Shown: positions 58,602 to 64,000 of the stretch, piece by piece
Layout: each line of letters opens with the position of its first letter
How positions within the stretch are numbered: position 1 is the first letter of the stretch
Source of the DNA: Tritrichomonas musculus
Lineage: Eukaryota; Parabasalia; Tritrichomonadida; Tritrichomonadidae
Length of the DNA: 64,000 nt
Assembly: GCA_039105265.1 (NCBI GenBank)
Contig: JAPFFF010000045.1
Span: forward strand, 682,001 to 746,000
Direction of reading: 5' to 3'
Notes under the pieces: model-generated
Told to the model about the DNA's origin: nothing
Databases searched by the model: none
Seen by the model: the letters and a program-made list of their open reading frames with translations, nothing else
Translations under genes and position numbers: made by a program

Positions 58602-60761
58602 ATGATTGTTCAGTACAACGATTTATCGTATGAATTAAATTTAAATGATTTAACAGCAAAAGTTCTACAGAATAAAGAAGTAAGTGGTGATATTTTTATT
58701 CCTAAATCAATCAACTATAACTCAAACGAATATATCATAACAGAACTTTCCGAAAAAGCATTTTATTTTAATTATAATATAAAGTCTGTCTCTTTTTCAA
58801 AAGATTCAGAACTTCAATTGATTTCTAATTATGCATTTACAGGTTCATTAATTACGCATCTTTCAATTCCTAAGCATGTCACTGAAATATCAGAAAATGG
58901 GATTGCAGGGGCTCACAATCTAACAACTATTGAATTTTCAGAAGATTCAGATCTTTGTCTAATTTCAAAGAGTGCTTTTTCTTATTCAAGCATTGAAAAA
59001 ATCAAAATCCCTCAAAAAGTCAGAAAAATTGACGATGAGGCCTTCAGATACTGTGAAAAATTGAAAGAAATTGAATTTTCACCTGATTCTAAACTTGTTT
59101 CAATTGGCAAAAGAGCCTTCAGCCTATCGTCCATTGAAAAAATAACGATACCTAAACGTACGAAAACGATAGGCGAAAGTGCCTTTTGCGATTGCCAAAG
59201 TCTGACAACCGTTGAATTTTCAGAAGACTCAGAACTTAATTCAATTGGTAAAGAAGCATTCAATTGTTCATCGTTGGCGGTTATCAAGATACCGCGCCAT
59301 GTAAAAGTGATTTCTGAGGGAACTTTTTGTGAGTGTAATCAACTGGAAACGATCAACTTTTCTGAGGATTGTGAACTTCATTCAATTGAACGGAATGCAT
59401 TTAATAAATCAGCAATCAATTACCTTTTTATTCCTTCCAGTGTTGAGTGCTTGTGCGATGAATGGTGCCATGGAACATCCAATTTAATTTGCATTAAAAT
59501 TTCTGAAAAAAATAAATTTTTTATGTGTTTTGAGGACCAATTAATCATTGGAAAAGTTGATCAAAAACAAGAATTTTATGAAGATCTTGTCTTTGTACGT
59601 CGTAATGCAAAAGTGGTCCAAATTCCTTCTTTCATAAAAAGAATCAGATCACATGCATTCAATTTTTGCACAAAAATTGAGACGATCAACTTTTCAGAGG
59701 ATTCACAATTGAAAGTAATTGAAAATTATTCATTTAGCAACTCATCAATTTCAAATTTATATATTCCAGCATCAGTTGAGCGACTTGAGGATTGTTGGTG
59801 CAACGGAACTACAAAATTGACAAAAATTTTGATTTCTCCAAAAAATAAAAATTTTTTGTATCTCGATGACAAAATGATCATTGGAAAAGCAGACCCAAAT
59901 CAAGAAAACTATGAAGATTTGATCTTTGTACGGCGTGATATTAAAAATGCCATTATTCCTTCCTTTATAAAAAGAATCAAACCTTTTTCATTTTCCGGTT
60001 GTAAAGAAATTCAGACGATAACTTTTTCAGAGGATTCAGAACTTGTCATCATTGACAGGTATGCCTTCTTTTACTCATCGATTAAAAAGATAAAGATTCC
60101 TCGTCTTGTTACACGAATTGAAGATTTTGCTTTTAATTATTGTAATCAAATGAAAGCCCTTAATTTCGCTGAAAATTCAGAACTTTATTTAATTGGAAAA
60201 GTAGCGTTTCAAGATTCAAAAATTGAGAGCATCTCAATTCCTAAACAAACCAAAATTATTGATGAAAAATGTTTTTATTTAGCATGGCATCTTAAAAATA
60301 TTGATTTTCCAAAGGATTCAAATCTTGAAGTTATTAAAGAAGGTGCATTCAATTTCACTTGTATTGAAAAAGTTACAATCCCAAAAAAAGTGAAGTTCAT
60401 TGGAAAAAACGTGTTCTCACAATGTAGATTTTTGAAAAATGTCTTTTTTCATGAAGATGCTGAAGTGGAGTGTATTGATGATGGCGCCTTTTCCAATTCG
60501 TCGTTGGAAAGAATCGTCATTCCCGAAAAGGTGAAAGAAATAAAAAAATTATTATTCTTATATTGCAAAAGATTGAAAACAGTGGAATTTTTGGGAAGTG
60601 AAATTTCAATTGAAACTGAATGCTTTGATGAATGTGATAATTTGTTTCTTGCTTCTTTTCCTAATACTAATATAATTAATATTCCAAATACTATATTCCC
60701 GCAAAATTTCAAATTATTTGTTCGTCCACATTGTAATATAAATATACAGCTCATACATTGA
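58602..60761 (+). CDS. BspA-like leucine-rich-repeat protein, intact (719 aa)
   Basis: I start at the Met at 58602 (MIVQYNDLSYELNLNDLTAK), because this entry module matches the start of the related gene at 46390; the upstream Met at 58560 would add 14 residues. After the entry module (GDIFIPKSI-YNSNEYIITEL) come some two dozen TpLRR units in the alternating pattern F-EDSEL--IGK-AF--SSI--I-IP---K-I and -F-C-C--L--I-F. Two longer units contain LFIPSSVECLCDEWCHGTSN with an NFLYLDDKMIIGKADPNQ-like insertion. The last units end in a Cys-rich cap (CFDECDNLFLASFPN). There is no signal peptide or transmembrane helix, so surface export, if any, would be non-classical. Confidence 0.9.
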   Translation: MIVQYNDLSYELNLNDLTAKVLQNKEVSGDIFIPKSINYNSNEYIITELSEKAFYFNYNIKSVSFSKDSELQLISNYAFTGSLITHLSIPKHVTEISENGIAGAHNLTTIEFSEDSDLCLISKSAFSYSSIEKIKIPQKVRKIDDEAFRYCEKLKEIEFSPDSKLVSIGKRAFSLSSIEKITIPKRTKTIGESAFCDCQSLTTVEFSEDSELNSIGKEAFNCSSLAVIKIPRHVKVISEGTFCECNQLETINFSEDCELHSIERNAFNKSAINYLFIPSSVECLCDEWCHGTSNLICIKISEKNKFFMCFEDQLIIGKVDQKQEFYEDLVFVRRNAKVVQIPSFIKRIRSHAFNFCTKIETINFSEDSQLKVIENYSFSNSSISNLYIPASVERLEDCWCNGTTKLTKILISPKNKNFLYLDDKMIIGKADPNQENYEDLIFVRRDIKNAIIPSFIKRIKPFSFSGCKEIQTITFSEDSELVIIDRYAFFYSSIKKIKIPRLVTRIEDFAFNYCNQMKALNFAENSELYLIGKVAFQDSKIESISIPKQTKIIDEKCFYLAWHLKNIDFPKDSNLEVIKEGAFNFTCIEKVTIPKKVKFIGKNVFSQCRFLKNVFFHEDAEVECIDDGAFSNSSLERIVIPEKVKEIKKLLFLYCKRLKTVEFLGSEISIETECFDECDNLFLASFPNTNIINIPNTIFPQNFKLFVRPHCNINIQLIH

Positions 60762-60824
60762 ATTTATGGGCAATTAATTTAAAGTAAAACTTCAAAATTT
60801 AAAAAAATTATTAAATTATTGATA

Positions 60825-61028
60825 ATGTCGCACAATTTTATTGATCTTGATCAATACAGTATTTCTTATCGCATCGGAGAAGGTCCAATAAGCGAATTTT
60901 TTCTGCTAATATCTAAAAATGCCGAAACAACGCACGCCATCAAAATTTTGAATAAATTTATCCATATTCATTCGAATCTGAAAACAGAAAACATTATCAT
61001 TGATGATAAAAAAGTCTACATAGCCTGA
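60825..61028 (+). pseudogene. Protein kinase remnant with an internal deletion
   Basis: Starting at the ATG at 60825, the frame gives a kinase N-lobe (YSISYRIGEGPISEFFLLIS with THAIKIL) that jumps directly to the catalytic-loop region (HSNLKTENIIIDDKKVYIA) and stops. The αC helix, the αD-αE region and everything after the catalytic loop are missing, so it cannot be a working kinase. Confidence 0.75.
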
Positions 61029-61260
61029 TGAATTGTTGATTTTTAATTATATTTCATTCCCTTTTTTTTTATACAGATTTGATATGTCATATAGCTTAGA
61101 TTAAATCTTATTTAAAAAATAAATATAAATTTTTGCAATTAAAGGATTATTTTTTGAGATAAATTTGTTTTACATTTTAGTCAAATAATTTGAAAGCAAA
61201 CGTACATCAACTTTATCTTGAACAAATGATGTACGTTTGCTTTCAAATTATTGGATTTCA
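61029..61260. repeat. Segment duplicated from 46680-46810 plus 47287-47370, without the MITEs
   Basis: The sequence from the kinase remnant's end (GTCTACATAGCCTGATGAAT) through ATATAAATTTTTGCAATTAAAGG and GTTTTACATTTTAGTCAAAT matches the flanks of the MITE pair near the actin gene. It keeps a single TTAA at 61139-61142, the empty site of copies 2 and 3. Confidence 0.88.
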
Positions 61261-61289
61261 ATAAGTTTTGCTTTCAAATATTAATTGAA

Positions 61290-61612
61290 ATGTAATAAAA
61301 TATATAATGAAATTTCATCCAATATTTCTTGAAGTTCAACCAATGCTTTATCTCGTTCTAACAAAATATTTTACAATATTACAATAAATATTTTATGATA
61401 TCTCAGTCAGCATTTTATCAAATTTCATTAAATATTTTATTACATTTCAATTAATATTTCATTCAATCCCATCCAATATTTTATGAAATTTGAAAAAATA
61501 TTTTATATGGTTTCGATTAATGTTTTATGAAATTCCAATCATTTTAAAATGATATTTCTCCCAATTTTTTATATAATTTCAACACAATTTAACAGTATTT
61601 CAGCCAAATTTA
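61290..61612. repeat. Degenerate short tandem repeat of TATTTYATGAAATTTCA-type units
   Basis: Words like AATATTTTATGAAATTT, AATATTTCATTCAATCC and AATGTTTTATGAAATTCC recur about every 22-26 bases. The same type of word is present beside the actin gene near 47379-47450. Coding is not supported. Confidence 0.6.
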
Positions 61613-62453
61613 ATGAAATATCATTTAATATTAAATAAAATTTATTTAACTTATTTAGAATTTTATGACAAAATGCAAATAGAGTTAAATTCTAATAAAA
61701 AAGAGATTGATAATTTGCAAAAAAGAATCACCGAATTAGAAGAATTAGAAGCTCAGAAAGCAGAAAAAATTGTGAATTTACAAGATGAATCACGAATTCA
61801 ACAAAGCCGAATTGGTGAATTAAAAAGGCAGTTGGAATTAAAAGAAGAAGAGATTGTATATTTACAAAATAGTACAAGAGATCAAGAACAAAGGATTGGT
61901 GAATTAGAAGAGCAACTTGCACAAAAAGCAGAAGAAATTGGAAATTTATTATAGATTTTGAAAATGAATCTGTCGTGTTCAATCTAGACAAACCAAAATC
62001 AATGATTTTAGTTGTTCCATCTTTAGCAATGACGATATTTGATGGTTTTAAATCTTGCATTTCAAAAACATAATTTTCAAAATCTATAAACGTTGGAACA
62101 TTGCTTTTCATGGCACTAGAAATCATCAACAATAGTGATTACAATGAGAAAGTTGATGTTTATTCTTTCGGCGTTTTGATTTTCTATATTTTAAGTGAAA
62201 GAAAAATGCAAAAAATACAATGAGTGAAATTTTATCTGGAAAAAAAGCACAAATTCCATCAGAATTCACTCAATTTTCTAAAGATTTGATAAATTCATGC
62301 TGGAATTTCAATCCAAGTCAAAGACCAAGTTTTAATGATATTTGCAACATTTTAAAAGAAAACAATTACAATTTGTTTGATCTTGATGAGGAAAGTAAGA
62401 AGAATACTTTATACCTAATTGATCAACATAAAACATACATTCCATTTTATTAA
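61613..62453. pseudogene. Scrambled kinase and coiled-coil pseudogene containing a local inversion
   Basis: Plus strand 61670-61954 encodes a heptad coiled coil (KEIDNLQKRITELEELEAQK). Minus strand 62105-61965 encodes the kinase catalytic region (DLKPSNIVIAKDGTTKIIDF then GLSRLNTTDSFSKS). Plus strand 62107-62453 encodes the rest of a kinase C-lobe (MALEIINNSDYNEKVDVYSF, GVLIFYILSE, and after a frameshift near 62218 SEFTQFSKDLINSCWNFNPSQRPSF). Catalytic loop and C-lobe thus read on opposite strands and meet near 62106, which is what an inversion of about 150 bases would give. No N-lobe is present. The closest pattern is the tyrosine-kinase-like family. Confidence 0.75.
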
Positions 62454-62605
62454 TGAACTTTAATGTTAATAAAAGACTTTTTCTTGTGAGCTCCTCTCAA
62501 TTTCTTTGAATTTTTTAAATATGTATTAAATTTTTCAAAGTATGAACATTAAAATATTATTTAGGACAAATTTAGAAAATTGTCTTTTATTTTATAATTA
62601 TTATT

Positions 62606-63385
62606 TTATTGTTTATTAAGTGCATATTTAATTGATTCAGTTCCAATGAATTGGAATAGTTCTTTAACTCCTATGTTCTCTTTTGCAGATGTTTCAAAAA
62701 AGCTCCAACCATTTTCTAGTGCAAATTGTTTGCCTTCTTCATAAGTAACTTCTCTTTTATCTTTGAGATCAATCATTGTTCCGGTGAGAGCAACAGGAAT
62801 TTTTTTATCCAATTTTAGTTCTTTAAATGCTTCAACCCAATATTGAGTCGATATAAAGGTTTCTTTATTGGTAACATTATAACAAATAATTATTCCACTT
62901 ACGCCTCTAATAAAACCTTTAGCAATAATTCTTTCATGTCCATTTGTTTCAATTATTTGAAGTTTAACTTTGAGTCCATTGACATCAATATAACGTGTTT
63001 TTAAATTAAAACAAATGGTCGGTAATGTCTCAGAAAATTTATTATCAGCATAACGAAGCAATAGTGATGATGATCCTACAAAAGTATCACTGCCAAGAAT
63101 GAGAAGCCTGACAAAAAATTCAGAGTCGCCTAATTTCGGACAATTTCTAAAGTTTCCTGATGATTTGCTGTGTTCACCAATTGGAGGAAAAGCTTGGACT
63201 TCAATAATCAGTGTTCCTGCTTTCTTGTTATTCAGTTTGATGTTCATTTCTCGTCGTTCTAAGGCACCACTCATTCGAAATTGATTCGTTGAAAGTCTAA
63301 CTTCATCCATCATCTTTTCATTTCCTTTCTCGTCTTCGTGATACATGTTCAAGATCATGGCATCATCTTTACCATTCGTGATCAA
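62606..63385 (-). CDS. C2 domain end fused to a degenerate Rab-like GTPase domain (259 aa part)
   Basis: Residues 1-85 complete a C2 domain (ITNGKDDAMILNMYHEDEKG, then NIKLNNKKAGTLIIEVQAFPP). Residues about 88-259 are a Rab-type GTPase: VRLLILGSDTFVGSSSLLLRY, TICFNLKTRYIDVNGLKVKL, TNGHERI, VALTGTMIDLKD and FFETSAKEN. Key nucleotide residues are altered: no Lys in the P-loop (normally GKS), WDTAGQE has become IETNGHE, and NKxD has become TMID. It therefore probably does not bind GTP normally. No C-terminal prenylation Cys is present (ends KYALNKQ). The upstream C2 half lies in the overlapping frame at 63382-64000, one base out of frame. Confidence 0.78.
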   Translation of the reverse strand: MITNGKDDAMILNMYHEDEKGNEKMMDEVRLSTNQFRMSGALERREMNIKLNNKKAGTLIIEVQAFPPIGEHSKSSGNFRNCPKLGDSEFFVRLLILGSDTFVGSSSLLLRYADNKFSETLPTICFNLKTRYIDVNGLKVKLQIIETNGHERIIAKGFIRGVSGIIICYNVTNKETFISTQYWVEAFKELKLDKKIPVALTGTMIDLKDKREVTYEEGKQFALENGWSFFETSAKENIGVKELFQFIGTESIKYALNKQ

Positions 63386-64000
63386 GTTGAATTCTTCATT
63401 CCAAACTGGATTGTTGTGTTTAATATCGTTTTCGTGCCAAATAAGTTTAATTTCTTCTGGTTCTTCAGACGAATTGTCACGTATGGATTCGACCTCCCAA
63501 AAAGACGAAATCCCACAATTTTCTGTGCTTCACAAATCTTCACATGGAGGCATTTAACTGCTCCTGGATTTGTCAGTTCTTCGATTTCACCTCGAAGTTG
63601 ATTGATTTCTTCTTTGTACCCTTCAATTTCTTTCTTAAGTTCTACATTTTCGTTTTGGAGATTCAATACTTCTTCGTTTTTTTGGACAAGCTCTTCTTTC
63701 AGTTTCTCATTTTTCTCAATTTCTGTTTCTTCATGAAGTTCTTTCAGTGTCGCCAGGTATTCGTTGATTTCGTCTTCATTAACTGCCTTGGATGAGTGAG
63801 AGAAGTCGCTCGACAGTTTGTCAAAAATGTAATCGAATGAAGGACGATCTGACGCGTTCTGGCTCCAGCATTTTTCAATCAGCTCCTTCATGCTAGCTTG
63901 AACGTCGTCTGGAAATTCTGGCCGGATGCCGTTTGGAACATTTCTGAGAATGTCGATCAATCTTGGCGGATTTCCATTTTCTGAGAATGGCTCTTGGCCG
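63382..64000 (-). pseudogene. Kinase C-lobe, coiled coil and C2 N-half; 5' part outside the window
   Basis: The frame is open to the window edge (GQEPFSENGNPPRLIDILRN). It ends a kinase domain with MKELIEKCWSQNASDRPSFD, then a coiled coil (EELVQKNEEVLNLQNENVEL) and the first half of a C2 domain (VKCLHVKICEAQKIVGFRLF, then NPYVTIRLK). The C2 continuation NPVWNEEFNL lies in the other frame, so one base is missing near 63405. This joins the gene to the Rab-like part at 62606. If that is an assembly error, the full gene is a kinase, coiled-coil, C2, Rab-like fusion; if real, it is a new pseudogene. Sequence cannot decide. Confidence 0.78.

Overview
The window is very AT-rich eukaryotic DNA from what looks like a trichomonad parabasalid, most likely a Tritrichomonas-type species. 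I base this on the gene mix: BspA-like leucine-rich-repeat proteins, ankyrin proteins with a long conserved N-terminus, BTB/discoidin genes, many divergent protein kinases, a divergent actin, a Rab-like GTPase, abundant Polintons (Mavericks) and very short spacers before start codons. The species assignment is inference.

Bases 1-20001 are mostly virus-like. Bases 1 to about 2468 are the end of one Polinton that continues off the left edge. Bases 2475-19995 are a second Polinton, 17,521 bp long, with 688-bp inverted repeats that are almost identical and a 6-bp target duplication (CTCCAG). It carries a packaging ATPase, capsid protein, integrase, HNH endonuclease, a protein-primed-type DNA polymerase part, a fibre-like protein with surface-type LRRs, and several unknown proteins. 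The polymerase is incomplete, so I read the element as a recent but defective copy. Both Polintons share an ATPase, a convergent partner gene and a tiny membrane protein. A pogo/Tigger-type transposase remnant lies just right of the Polinton.

Bases 20873-41150 are gene-poor and rich in DNA transposons. They hold a full cut-and-paste transposon with a 681-aa transposase and 8-bp target duplication (25981-28839), an internally deleted relative (22417-23183), two copies of one 244-aa gene with no difference seen (24432 and 29407) in unrelated flanks, a TA-flanked mariner-like element whose empty site survives in a paralogous repeat, a TTAA-flanked MITE, and hAT-like MITEs.

Bases 41157-64000 are host-gene territory with many decaying genes: a CAMK-like kinase, tRNA-Ile(UAU), BspA-like genes (one intact, others broken), a divergent actin, a BTB/BACK pseudogene, an ankyrin gene followed by nine 187-bp ankyrin modules, and kinase remnants. 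At the right edge is a kinase - coiled coil - C2 - Rab-like gene split by a frameshift. MITEs continue here, including two TTAA elements side by side (46811-47286) whose empty site survives near 61137.

The signals I find most worth following are the ankyrin module array with spacers that lack GT...AG borders, the gene-sized identical duplication at 24403/29378, and the 39-43 aa membrane protein conserved beside the Polinton ATPase.
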